Positions 51,858 through 63,899 of a DNA stretch of 64,000 bases are shown here, one piece after another. The notes below the pieces were generated by a model. The model made no database searches and was not told the origin of the DNA. It saw only the letters and a list, made by a program, of their open reading frames with translations. Numbering within the stretch: position 1 is the first letter of the stretch; every line of letters starts with the position of its first letter. Made by a program: the position numbers and the translations under genes. The stretch comes from Rhabdornis inornatus (Eukaryota > Chordata > Aves > Passeriformes > Rhabdornithidae). The stretch spans positions 125,478-189,477 of the forward strand of contig VWZS01000909.1 of assembly GCA_013397075.1 (NCBI GenBank), read 5' to 3'.

Positions 51858-54800
51858 GCACACTTATCCTTTTACAAGTTTTAACTTGATTTGGAAGGAC
51901 AGAACTCAACAATGTCACTATTTAAAAAATGATGGAAAGAAATCTTCCTTAATGGCCTTTGACCATAATAATGAGCTTTGTATGGCTTTGGGTACCTTTT
52001 ACTTATCATGAAGGCACTGCATAGTGTGCATGATAAGTGCAGAGTTCTCTTCCATTGAACAATGCCAGAACCTATGAAGAAAAATAGTGGGATTTAGAAA
52101 GTTTAAGAATAAACAAAAGGCAACAAAGTGAACACTAAAAGACAAAAAATAATATCAAGCGTATTTTAAAGTCTGGGACACAGCTTTGCAATACAAAAGG
52201 AGTAAAAAAAAATACTCCAAGACATTCTTATGGAACTTACATTGCATAGGAACATCAGCTTCTGATGAGCTGCCAAAGTTTTAGAATACAGACACTTTTC
52301 TGTTCCTTTTCCTCAGCCTATTTTAGAAAGGTTCAAACACCTTGAATAGAGTCCTCTTAAAACTTCAGACTCCTAATGCTGACTAGTTGTGAAGCGCCTT
52401 TTTCTTCTTTGTATACTGACTGCATCTGCCAGTCCATCTGCACTACTCACAACTTGCAGAGAGGAGAAGGCTAGTGACAGTAAAGCCAAAGAGTTTCTTT
52501 AAGTGGCTTAGGTTGTTCTGTACCCCAGAAATGCCCATAAGTGACAAGTTTCAGGCAAGTCTCTGGAAAGTTAGTAAAACCCTCATAAAAACCAGAGGAT
52601 GGTACTTAGCATCAGATTTATTTCTTATAAATGTCAGCCTGCTTAACCCCTTCTAAAAATATTTAGCTGTTTCAGAGTTATTTAATCATAGTAGGTCTAA
52701 AAACAGTCAGAACCCCCACAGACAACAAAACCATAGCTCAGCAAGAGATCTGGAAGAGAGTCTTCAGCATCAAAGATGTGTATGCACATAGCGCCATATG
52801 CATATTCTAATTACAGGAAATTTGCTTCATGTTACTTTTGATTTATAACAAGCCACTGAGAATAGAAACTGGATCATTGAAGCCATTATCCTTCTTCTTT
52901 TGAAGGTAATAGCTAAACTTTTATTGATTTCTATGGACACAGTCTTTTTTTTTTAATGGCAAGCGATAAATACAAATTGTTGACATTAAAAAACTAATTC
53001 AGAAATACAATTTTTCTATACAAAAAAAAAAATCCCCACTGATTATAGCTGCAGGAAACCCCTTGAGATAAATTTTACTCAATTCAATAGTTGCCAACAG
53101 TCTATTGCAGCTAAGAACACAATTTCTTTGCACCTGTTAAAAATAGTTCCAGCAGGTATGATATTTCACTCATAATAACACTGTATATTTGACATGGGTG
53201 AAAGAAAACCTAAAATAAGATGAGAGCTTATGATTCAAAGTTTGGGTTTTTGAAGTATTTTCAATATTATTTAGGTATTTTTCACAGCAGTAAAAAATTC
53301 ACTGCTATAAAAGGAGAAATTATAAAGTAATTTTTTTTCCTTTCATCTAACTCCATAACCAAGAATAAAGAATGTAATTAAAACCCTTTCATGAAGCCCT
53401 TTCATGTGCAGTAAGAAGAACACCAAGAACAAGAAACTTATGGGAATGAGTAAAGGATAAATCAGTATATTACTACTCTCTTGTTCGAACTCTCAGAGAA
53501 TTCACTTGGATACACAAGTGAGAACTTACGAAAAACTGTTCTTATTTAGAGACAGGGTTTCTGTCTATTCTTTTTTCAGTTAGCTGAACCATTTAAACTA
53601 CGTACACTTTGTTCTCCATTTAAAACCATGGATTTGAATCCCTACCTTACTGACCATATGTAGTCTTCAATAAAGGAGCACATTCAGAAGTCTTTATTAT
53701 GAAACGCTATAGCAGTGAAAACATATGTCAAAAAGAACATTAAACAACAACTTGTCTATTTTGCTGAGATTTCAACTTTATTGGTACTTCCATGTTCTAC
53801 TGTCAGCCAGAGAACAGCCACAGCACATTACACAAATCTGAAAGTTAGTGCTATAACTTTCCTCCAGACAATTTCGTTTCTCTTACTTGAGCTCAAGGCA
53901 AAAAAAAGAATAGTATAAAATTGATGTCATCGGGTCAATATTTTTCAATGAGAACCAGATTTTTCCTAGTTTTTTAGTTCCAACTCTGACATTCCAGGAG
54001 TTAAAACCAAATTAAAAAGTGACAAAATAGTTGCTAAAAACTCTATTGCAACTAAATTTGCTCCACTAATTGATATTTATTTGACTGGTATAATGGACCA
54101 TGTACTGTCTATATTTATTTGTGAGGCTGATGTGAAACTCTAAACTTAAATGTATTCTTAAGGGATGTTTGAAGTCTGAATGTTACATATTATATCATAT
54201 ATATTAAATGTAGCTATATAAATATATTAAAAGATATTTCTATAAAAGCCACATGTGTGTTATATACCATATAAATCCTAAACTCTCCACATTTTATACT
54301 ATGTAGCCATATTGTACCCTATGATAAACTATAATTATATAATACTTCTTATGCTGTATTTNNNNNNNNNNNNNNNNNNNATTATTTATAATTTATTATA
54401 TATTACCCATTTTTATACATTATGTCATAAAGTACATCCGTATAGTTTCCTGAGATTATGAAGTAAAGCACAAGATTACTGAAAAACATAAACATTGGTA
54501 TTATTCAGGACAGTATGAGAGGCAGAGCTGATTTACTGAAGCATTCAGCATCCAAGACTTTGATTCCACACTATGTGTTTCCTTTGAAGACACGCCTTCT
54601 TTCATCTATTTTTTCCCTACCTTGAGGGCACTATGATGACAAAACAATCCTCAAACTATCATGAATGGTGGGAATTAGTGGTATTTGCTTTCATATTTAA
54701 AGCAGTATTTTTTCAGAAAGCCCAAGTACTTGTTCAACAGTTATTCTGATTTAAGTTTAAATGTTATTAGAAAAATTAATGTATTTTTTTTAATGTCTGA

Positions 54801-55310
54801 AAATATTTTAATTAGATTGCTAAGGAATGAAGGACTGAATTATTTTGGTTCAAGTTGTTTAATATTGCAGAAGAGATAAGCAGTAAAATGCACAAAGTAT
54901 TTCCAGGAATTTAGAGTCTCAGTTCTAGTTTTAGAAATAATTTGAAAACGTACAAGTTTAAATCCTCTTTACTTTTAACAAAATTAAGACTAATGTCATG
55001 ATTGCTCTAAAAAATTCTACAAAATTTCTCAGAACTGAATAACGCAAAATACAGAAGTAACAAAAAAAACCCTACCACACCTGTCAAATTATAGTTCTTG
55101 TTTCTGTTTTCCCACAATTAAAAAATTGTTCCTAAATGACTGATTATGGAAACTAATGCAGTCTCATCAAAAATTATCTCATTAAATGAACAGAAAAGTC
55201 ATAGGAGAAAGCCAAGATAAAAGGCTACTATAAAAAAAATAAGTTCTGTATGTTTTGCATCTATTTTCTTTTCCTTGTATTTCAGTCTTCTTTTTAAAAA
55301 ACCAAACATT
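51858..55310. other. AT-rich unique DNA with assembly gap
   Basis: No gene or recognisable element. The part at 54,170-54,420 is almost pure A/T with TATATA-rich words and surrounds an N run. Confidence 0.65.
54362..54380. other. assembly gap (19 N)
   Basis: A run of N in TA-rich sequence. The true length is unknown, and an AT microsatellite is a likely cause. Confidence 0.98.
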
Positions 55311-55879
55311 TGCTATTGTTCTCTTAACCCCAGCTGGCAACTAAGCCCGAAGCAGCCCCTTGATAACTCCCCTTTCAATGGGATGGGGGTGACAATGGGA
55401 AGAGTAAAAGCAAAAAAATCTCATAAACTGAGATAAAGACAGCTTAATTGGGAAAGCAAAAGCCACGGCAGCAAGCACAACAAAACATGGAATTCACTCA
55501 CCACATCCCATGGGCAAGTAGGTTTTCAGCCATCTCTAGGCTGCATCACATGTAAAGACGACCTAGGAAAACAAATGTCATTACTCAAAACATCCCCCCT
55601 CCTTCCTTCTTTCCCCCACTGAGCATGATGCTACATGGCCTGGAATAGCTCCTAGATCAATGGGCATCATCTGTCCCAGGTGTGTCCTGTCCCAGCCTCG
55701 TATGCATCTCAGCCTCTTGGCAGGGGAGGTGGAGTGAGGAGCAGAAATGTCCTTGACTCTGTGCAAGGGCTGCTCAGCAATAACAGAAACATTCCAGTGC
55801 TATCAACAATTGTTTCCAACAATTTCCCATACCAGCTACTGTGAAGAAAATTAACTCTACCGCAGTCAAAGCCAGTACA
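55311..55879 (-). mobile_element. solo LTR of an avian endogenous retrovirus (copy B)
   Basis: Read on the minus strand it starts TGTACTGGCTTTGACTGCGG at 55,879. It continues through AGAGTTAATTTTCTTCACAG, then TGCTGAGCAGCCCTTGCACA, then the purine-rich GGGAAAGAAGGAAGG segment near 55,610. It ends at GCTGGGGTTAAG near 55,324, possibly extending to 55,311. It is the same broad family and orientation as copy A and nearly full length. The promoter TATA found in typical members is deleted beside 55,620, and the polyadenylation signal ATTAAA is altered to ATTAAG near 55,446. The copy is therefore probably silent. No retroviral coding sequence lies on either side. Confidence 0.85.
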
Positions 55880-56064
55880 AATATTTTCATGCAAATTATG
55901 TTGATGTGATATCTTGCGATTTGAAGGCACATAGATAATTGCACTTTTTGCAGCTAGGTATTCATATTAGGGAGTCAAAAGCGATAGCTAACAGAATGAA
56001 AATGAGTGACCTGAAGATTGACCCCAAACACTGTTTCTTCACTTAATTATGCATGTCTCTCTAT

Positions 56065-56731
56065 TGGGTTTGTGTGGCAAGGTTTTCGTAGTGGGTAGGC
56101 TACCTTGGTGGCCACTCTGAGATGCTTCCAGAAGCCTCCTTTATGGCCCATGCCAGTCAGCTCCCCTTAAGACAGACCCACTGCTGGCCAAAGCCAACCC
56201 TTTCAGTCATGGTGGCAGCACCTTAGGGATAACAAATTTGAGGGGAAAAAATGAAGTTAAAAAAAGAATTGCAGCCTGTGGGAATGGCTCATGTTGGAGA
56301 AGTTTGTGAAGGATTATCTCTCATAGGAGGGGCCCCATTCTGGAGCACGGGTAGAGTGTGAATCCTCTCTCTAAGGAGTGGCAGAGATATGTGATGAACA
56401 ACCCCCATTCCACATTAGAATGTGCTCCTGGGGACAGGGTGAAGTAGGTAGAGATTTGGGGTTAAAGTTAAGGCTGGGAAGGGAAGAGACGTGGGAGGAA
56501 GGTGTATTTTAAGATTTGATACTACTCATTGTTCTTTTCTGATTTGATTGGCCATAAATTCAGTCGATTTCCCCAAGGTGAATCTGTTTTGCCTGTGATG
56601 ATAACTGGTAAGTGGTCTCTCCCTGCCCTTGTCTCAAACCACAAGATTTTCATCCTATTTTCTCGTCCCAGACAGAGTGGTAGAGCACCTTTGGTGCAGA
56701 TCTGGCATCCTGCCCAGGTCAAATCACTACA
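56065..56731 (+). mobile_element. solo LTR of a second avian ERV family
   Basis: The element starts TGGGTTTGTGTGGCAAGGTT at 56,065 and ends at CACTACA, 56,731. This is an LTR family unrelated to copies A-C and common in bird genomes. U3 is followed by a degenerate TATA region (GGGATAACAAATTTGAGG near 56,227) and a central part with remnants of a short tandem unit containing CTGGAG-like words (56,300-56,350). A strongly conserved R-U5 part lies at 56,500-56,731. The polyadenylation signal AATAAA reads CATAAA near 56,553. At 667 bases it is shorter than typical members, mainly because tandem units are missing. A plus-strand frame at 56,529-56,765 lies in U5 and is not a gene. Confidence 0.85.
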
Positions 56732-57120
56732 ATCTTACAAGCATGGGATGAAAAATCTAAGATAGCGACAGAAAGAAAAAGAAATGTCTTTCAAGTGGTT
56801 CACTGATGTTATTCAAGGAAAGGTGCTATAGAATTTTTGCTGAAAATACAGTGTGTGTGAAACCTTGCAAAGGAAATATTTAAGGATGGAATATTCAGTG
56901 TTAACAGTCACTTTTGGCCTCTTCCAAAATTAGTGTACTTGTTCCTAAGAGGATACCAAATGAGGGAAACTACAGATGGGGTAATCATGAATATAGAAAA
57001 GAGACAGTAATAAAGAAATCCCATAGTCTGAATGTTGTTACTAGGCACTGTCAGGAAGAGTATTTTTTGTGCCATTTATCATAAGCTCTCTATATGTTTC
57101 TGCTTAAAGAAGAACATTTA

Positions 57121-57184
57121 TATATTTTTTTTGTGAAAAAATATACTGTTTTTGTTAATTTTACAAGTCATCTTGTAAAATTAA
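57121..57184. repeat. two adjacent perfect inverted repeats
   Basis: The first hairpin has 10-bp arms, TATATTTTTT (57,121-57,130) and AAAAAATATA (57,136-57,145), with loop TTGTG. Nine bases later the second has 13-bp arms, TTAATTTTACAAG (57,155-57,167) and CTTGTAAAATTAA (57,172-57,184), with loop TCAT. Both are uninterrupted. A 13-bp perfect hairpin with so short a loop is unlikely by chance in a window this size. No function is known. Confidence 0.95.
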
Positions 57185-59389
57185 TCTCCAAGAGCTGTAT
57201 ATTTCTTCTCATAAATCCAGAAGTTAATTCAAGGTCCAGTCACAGGGTCTAAGTTTGTTCCTTTATCTGACTGAAACAATGCTTCGGCCATTTCAAAGAC
57301 TTCTTAGTTAACCTTAGAGTATAGGAGGATAAAGAGGGGTTACAATACATATATGTATATATAATGAGTACATAGGGTAGGGAGAGGCATATTTTTTTAA
57401 GATAATTATACTTGCCAGGAACAGGTCCCAGGGAAAGACAAGAAACCTTTCATATTAAAAAAAAAAAATCACAAAAGTAATGGTTATACTATAGACAATA
57501 CTGTTTCTTTCCCTTGGTAAGAAAAGAATTGTTGTCAAGAAAAAAAAACTAGCCTGCCATATTTGACCAGAGGAGTTTGATGTTCTTCACCCAGTTCTAC
57601 TAGTTCCTGTTTTTCCAATTTGGAAAAGGGAACAAAAAAAGTAGTGCAGTGAAAAGCAGATGTTTGGCTCAGCTCCGCTGGTAAATTCATCTTCTATTGT
57701 ACCAAAATTACATTTTCTTATTTAAAGCACAGATCTTAATAGTACCAAAGAGCTCCTTGTCCCTTTTTACAATTACATACTCATGTGCACATATCATATT
57801 TTTTCAGATTATTTTAAACTAAATATATATATGTGAAGGTTGTGTCAGACTCCAGACATGTTAAAATAATTTAATACTTTAGTTAATTTGATTTGATCAC
57901 TATTTTATGTTGGCTACTGATTCAAAATTTGTCAGAGTACAGACTGTTTCATAGCTCTCATAAGTCTGGTGAGCTTGACTCCCTGATGGAAAAACTTCAG
58001 TGATTGGGTTTAAATTTGAAAGAAGGTTATTCCACATACTGCTTCTCTTCTGGACATATGGTCTTATGCCACAGATGTGCAATTTTCATTAGCTTTAATA
58101 GAATTCATTTCTGCCAACCCAGAGAACAATTTTCTGCAATTTGTCAGTTAATTTTAGAGAGGATATTTTAGGCTACATGATGACATGGTTATATAGTACT
58201 AACATGAAAATGGTTTAGAACATTTTCCTCTAAGTATAACATTTTAATTTTACATTTGTACTACATAGATAAAGCCTAGAATGGGAAATTTCAGATAAGT
58301 AAAACAGCTAATGTAGAATACTGCAACATAGGACTGAAATCCCCATTATTATGAATCCACAGTTTAAAGCAGTAGGGAGAAAAATCATTAGGCTAATTGA
58401 GCTCTCACAGTGGTAAGCATTTATGTAGGAATTAATTACATGACTCATCTATAGGAGTCCTATAATATTCAGTAGGTGCAATTTCACTAAGAAATTTTTG
58501 TATCTAAGTCTGAAAACCCCGTTGCAGGTTACTTCTTCCATACATCCATGAAGATAAACCTGGCTACCTTAACAAGGATTCAGAGATGCAATGAAGTCAA
58601 AGCTGAAACGAGTTTTGTATTCCATCATGCCTCTGTTTTCCAAAACTGTGGTGAATTCTTTCTGTAACTGCAATATCCATTCTCTGAAGGAATCAGAAAT
58701 CAAGGTCTAATCATTATTTCTGAAAGCAGTACTAGGGTTATTCTGGCTCTGTGCATCATCACACTAGCCATCCTTGCCTCCAGCAGGTAGAATGTCTGGA
58801 TTGAAGTGATGTTACTGTAGAACGTGCTGTGGGTATTGGTAATCAGAACAGGGAATTAGATTTGACTTTTGTTTTTCAATACCCTACTGTATTTCTATGA
58901 TACTTTTGTCAAATTGTCATTGTACAAGTTGATGCTTCCTTTAAGCATCTAGTATCTAATGTACATAATGGTAAGAAATAAGGTAATTTAAATGCATTTA
59001 AAAGTGGATGCAGTGATGAAAGAATATAAAACTTGTTTTGGAAGACAAGTTCCCCTGAAATAATGATATATAATCTTTGGAATGCAGGGATTATTGACTG
59101 CTCTTCCAGAAGTCTAAGTCTGCTGCAGTACTGCTAGCTCTATAGGATGGGGGAAGGACCAAATGGAATTTTCTCAATATATTTTTAAAGAAATCACTCT
59201 TTTGTTTCAGTGAAACCTTATATTTTGAGAGAGAAATATTTTTTTATATAATGCTTCAGAATTTTACTCAGAAATCCTAGGTGAAGCTGCTATGCCTCTT
59301 TCCTAAAATAATGGTAATAAAATACAGATAGCCCCTAAAACTACGGAAATCTATAATAGTCTTAAATTCTATTTAGTAATTTACTGACT

Positions 59390-59438
59390 ATTATTAGCAG
59401 GCTTCAACTTTACTGTCATGATTATTAACAGGCTTCAA
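59390..59438. repeat. short direct duplication, 31-bp period
   Basis: ATTATTAGCAGGCTTCAA at 59,390-59,407 recurs as ATTATTAACAGGCTTCAA at 59,421-59,438, with 17 of 18 bases identical. Confidence 0.9.
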
Positions 59439-62400
59439 GTAGATGTTTTGCACTGAAATGAAAAATAAATATTAGAAGTGCTACAATATTAATACCTCTA
59501 CTTCTAGACTACACTTAGGAAACAAGGCAGGAATATTTCTGTGGGTGAAACAACTTAAAACACTGCTCACATGCAATAGGAGCTCATTATAGTAGTACAG
59601 CCTGCAGACTGAAAAACAACAACTGTGCATGAAAATACCTTTTTGAAAACCAAATGGATTAGAATACATTTGCTCTAAAAGGCAATAAGAGCCATTTGCA
59701 ATATTATTTTTTCATACATTTTAGTTAGAACAGCTAATGTGCTCCGTCTTTTTTGAACATATGGTGATACTTAAAAATCTTTACATAGAAATGCATTTGT
59801 TTCTTCAAAACATTCAGGAACTAACAAGACCAAACATTTAAGAAAATATTGTCACTGTAAAATCCTAGGATAGCTACAAAACCAGACTTGTTTCATTTAC
59901 ACTTAGAGATGAAATGAATCTACTGGGAAGGCGTAAAAAAGCTCAAGTAAGACTTGAAATGGCTCAAATCAGGACTAAACTCAGCCCCATATAACATTCA
60001 GCTATTATTTTGACACTCTACAGAGAGAAAATCGAAACTTTTGTGAGCTCATTAAAGTTTCAAACACCATAACTCAGATCTCATTGATTTCAATGAAAGC
60101 AGCTGGCTGGGTGCAAAAACGAATCCCTACATTTATGTGTGTATCTCCTGAAAGCTTTGAAACAGCTACCTCCTTATCTGTATACCAGCATGGGGAAATT
60201 CCCTTCTGAGTCACACTTTTTCCCATTTGTGTACTGGCACATTCAGTAATTCCTTGTGCCTTCTTTCCGTTTTTGCTTTATTTTTTTCTAATTCCCTGGA
60301 GAATAACAAAACTTACACACTTGACCACCTTTCTCACTCTTAGTTCTGTACTCTAGCTTCAGTTTATTGCTTTTATCAAAGAAGATAGGAAATTTTCTAG
60401 CCACTTCCATTTAAATGCAGAGTTATTTTCATGCAGAACTTTTGCTCAGTCAGAGGAACCACAGACGCAGTGGCTCATAGCTGTCATTACTATGTCACAG
60501 ATACACATTTAGATTGTGAAGCAAGTGTAGACTTTCCTAAATTAACTTTGTTTATTATGAAAACCATAAAGAAACCCTGCTATTATATAAAATAATTTAA
60601 ACAGAAGTTTATTTTCTTTTGTGTCTTTTAGCCACTATAACATTATATTTACTTTTTCATGTTGCTGCTGTGAGACTCTTTCACATTTTCTTACTTTAAA
60701 ACTCTTCATTTATCTTTGGAATGGTATTCAGGGGCATGCTGGATTTGTAATACATCATACATCATTCTCCCAAAATGTAGATTGCTCTTGGATATGTATA
60801 TTTTGGACTTCTAGACTTCTGTTCATGACTCTTTTCTGGCCAGTATCACCAAAATATTTAGTCAAAATATGGGGCAGCACAAGAAGCATAAAATATGTTT
60901 AGTTTTCACTTCCTAGCAATGTATTGCTCAGAAACTAAAGAAAATGTAAGAGATTTACAGTCTTGTCTTTTTATTGCATGACAGTAGTCCTTGAGACAGA
61001 TGAGAGACTGGAAAATGTAGGTCTGTATTCTATATTTCTTGGAAACATATACAGTGACTTTGCTGGGCTGCCAAGTAAAAGATACACAGAATGTGAACCA
61101 CTGTACATTATACCAAAATAAACATAGCTTTTTACTAGTTAGTAGGATTCTACTCCATTTCAAGTGTTTATGATGTACTTCTTATTTATGAAGCAAGGGT
61201 ATAGCAAAACCTCAATAAACCTTAACCTGCTTTACTGTAATAGATTTTGTAGATGTATTTAAAATTGCATGAAGTACAAATCAAACTTGAAACTACCCAA
61301 AGAAAGCTATTTTGTAGGAAGTAGAAATAATCTGGGGCTAGAACAAAGTCAAAGAAATACTGCTTATAATAATAAATTATGGAGCGAGTAAGTATTCCTT
61401 GTTTTTTGGTTGGGTTTTTTTCTTTCTTCTATGTGCAAAAATAGGTTACTTTTTCTACTGTAACATATTTTCTGGACTTCCACAAGCAGAAAGAAAACAT
61501 TTAAAAAAATAAAAGTTATTCATACTTTTATCTCAAGCTGTTTCATTGTACTGTCTCAGTTTAAATGAGTTTCTTTCTAATATTTTCAAAGAACTTTACT
61601 GAGAAAGTCTGCCCCATGTGTCATAAAGCACAGCTGGATCAACATAAGCACTTAGAAAATACTAGACCCGATGTGTTCCATCTTCCAGTCTCCAGTGTAA
61701 CTGCAATAGATAGGACAACCCAGAGTTCCTTCAATGACTTCAAATTCAAAAAGAGCTCTCAGAATTGTCATATTCTGTGTCTCAGCACCATTCACACTAG
61801 GAAAAAAAGTATAGCAAAAACAACCTATTTTACTTGCTTACTATTGCAGCAAGATTTAAAATTTAAAAAAGTAGAAAAGCTATGAGCTAACACAGCCTGG
61901 CAAGGACAGACCTTATTGTGATGTGCAGCCATTCTCAAATCAAGCGCCCAGACAAAAAATTTAGGATTGCAACTGCTATCTCAATCTAATTTCTGAGCTG
62001 ATCTTAATTAGAAAAAAAAAAATCGGAATGAAAAATTTGCATATGTGAGAGCCTATCCTAATACCTAAAAAAGCCATAGAAAAAAATTACATGTTCCAAG
62101 AGCTAATGAAAAATTCACTATTATTTAGATCCCAGGTGCTAATTAACTAATCAAAGGCTTTCAAGCAGATCAAGCCAATCAGAGAAGGAACTCAGTAAGA
62201 AACTTCCAGAAATAGTTATAGTGCCAGATGCAGAGTTAAGAGACCCTTTATCAAATAAGGAGGACTTGATGAAGTGAGCACATAGGCTGGTGAAGATCTC
62301 TTAGTGGTTGTGAGGGCTGACATAGGTTTATTTTTCTGCATTCATTGGTAACACTTATAAAACAGATTTGAAACCAGCACCAGGGCTTTCTTTCCATATC

Positions 62401-63199
62401 AGAACAAAGATGTAAAGGTAGAATTATAAAAATTGGGCAAGTGTTACTGAGATTTTTGTTTCAATTGCTATATGCATAATTACCTTCTGTCTGGGTATGT
62501 GTATAGTTAAGCTAAGTTAAACCTGAAGCATTCAAAAATACTTTTAGTCCTCTAAGTATGAAAGGTTGTCCTAAGAGACCTGAGGGGAAAAATTCACTTT
62601 TCTTTTACTGGAAAACAATTCTTGATTCATAAGGATGTTAGTTGAAACCTAATTGCTAATAATGAAGAGTATAACATCAAAATAGGAAGATACAGAATCA
62701 GGTATGTAAACAGCTGATCTTGCTACCTTAGCCGTTGTAACAGTTTAACTATAAACTTCATAAATACTGAACTAACTTCTACAAATATCTAAGCAGAAAT
62801 TTCTCAGCTGATCAGTGCATTGTTTTCAATTTACATCAGTTATACTTAGCATCTCTATTTGTGAACTGTAAATAAGCCAGGTATTTGGGAAGATCATATT
62901 TTCAGTTATGTCTGGAGTTCCTTTCCTTTTTCTAGAGCTCTGATGTTCAGACAAGTATCTGTGAAGCCTTTTAAAATCTAGAGACCCTGAGGGAGCCTTG
63001 GACTCCCTGAGGGCTGTGGTCACTTAACCAAGAGAGAATGGTACTGGACTGTGTTCTGGTTGACCTAAAATTCTCAACAAATGGATAAATTATATGATGA
63101 CTCTTCAGGCTTTATAATTCTTCTCGATGCTTAACTCCAAAACAAAAATGTGTAACTTACTGATATGTTTCTGCTTCAGAAGTATTTTCTAGTAGGGCA

Positions 63200-63899
63200 G
63201 AGAAAAACTGTCTGAAATTCAACAAAGCTGAATGCAGGGTCCTACACCTGGGGAGGAATAGTCCCCTGTACCAGCACAGGCTGGAGACTGAGCTGCAGAG
63301 AAGGACCTTGGGGTCCTGGAGGACAACAAACTGTCCATGAGCCAGCAGAGTGTCCTGGTGGCCAAAAACACCAATGGGATCCTGTGTGGCTTTAGGAAGA
63401 GCATTGCCTCACCTAGATAGCTATGTACAGTTCTGGGCTCCTCAGGACAAGAGAAATGTGGAGCTCAACACATATGTTTAGGGGACTGGAGTATCTCTTA
63501 CAAGGACAGGCTGAGGGAGCTGGGCTGCTCATCCTCAAGAAAAGAAAACTGAGAGGGAATCTCATAAATATCTGTAAATATTTGAAGGGAAGGTGTCAGA
63601 GGATTGATCCAGGCTCTCTTGGTGGTGCTGAGCAATAGGATAAGAGGCAATGGGTAGAAAGGAGTGCACAGGAGGTTCCACCTGAATATGAGGAAGTTCT
63701 TTGTTGCGTGGGTATCCAAACACTGGAGCAGATTGCCCAGAGAGGCTGTGGAATTTCCCTCACTGGAGATACTCCAGGACTGTCTGGACACAGCCCTGCG
63801 CCATGTGCTTTGGGATAATCCTGCTTGAGCACGAAGGCTGGACCAGGTGATCCACTGTGGTCCATTCCAATATTACCCATTCTTTGATTCTGTGATTCT
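63200..63899 (+). mobile_element. CR1 LINE 3' fragment (plus)
   Basis: About 700 bases of the 3' end of a CR1 element. It opens in the C-terminal part of the reverse-transcriptase ORF (GAAATTCAACAAAG, then the stretch coding for VLHLGR-like residues) and runs through CTGGGCTCCTCAGGACAAGAG. A frame around 63,540-63,600 reads LRGNLINICKYLKG, a segment typical of the CR1 ORF2 C-terminus. The element ends in the 3' terminal repeat TTTGATTCTGTGATTCTT. Compared with typical CR1, stretches are missing near 63,412 (about 80 bases) and near 63,465. Frameshifts and stops break the ORF, so it cannot be active. Minus-strand frames over this region are shadows. Confidence 0.95.

Larger units (their letters stand above)
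56732..63199. other. AT-rich unique DNA, no gene seen
   Basis: It holds the hairpin pair at 57.1 kb, a TA-rich patch at 57,341-57,365 and a short duplication at 59.4 kb, listed separately. Stretches at 58,380-58,470 and 59,880-60,130 look like possible conserved non-coding sequence. The second contains ATTGATTTCAATGAAAG, a word type found in ancient amniote repeats. No gene is supported. Confidence 0.55.

Noticed and set aside
51284..51858. Plus-strand frames of 61-124 codons
   Set aside because: They run antisense through the CR1 fragment and the adjoining LTR fragment.
53481..53492. TTGTTCGAACTC, similar to a tRNA B box
   Set aside because: No A box lies 30-40 bases upstream, and no cloverleaf can be folded around it.
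56522..56765. Open frames of 66-78 codons on both strands
   Set aside because: They lie within the R-U5 part of the plus-strand LTR, which is non-coding.
61565..61885. 106-codon plus frame containing VCPMCHKAQLDQHKHLE, which looks zinc-finger-like
   Set aside because: Cysteine and histidine spacing (C-x2-C-x7-H-x-H) fits no zinc-finger family I know. The rest is a typical chance translation of AT-rich DNA, and no splice structure supports it.
62260..62330. TTGATGA and CTGA words about 50 bases apart, resembling a C/D box snoRNA
   Set aside because: The C-box fit is imperfect, there is no terminal stem, and both words are frequent by chance.
63498..63880. Minus-strand frames of 94-97 codons
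   Set aside because: They are antisense to the CR1 fragment on the plus strand.
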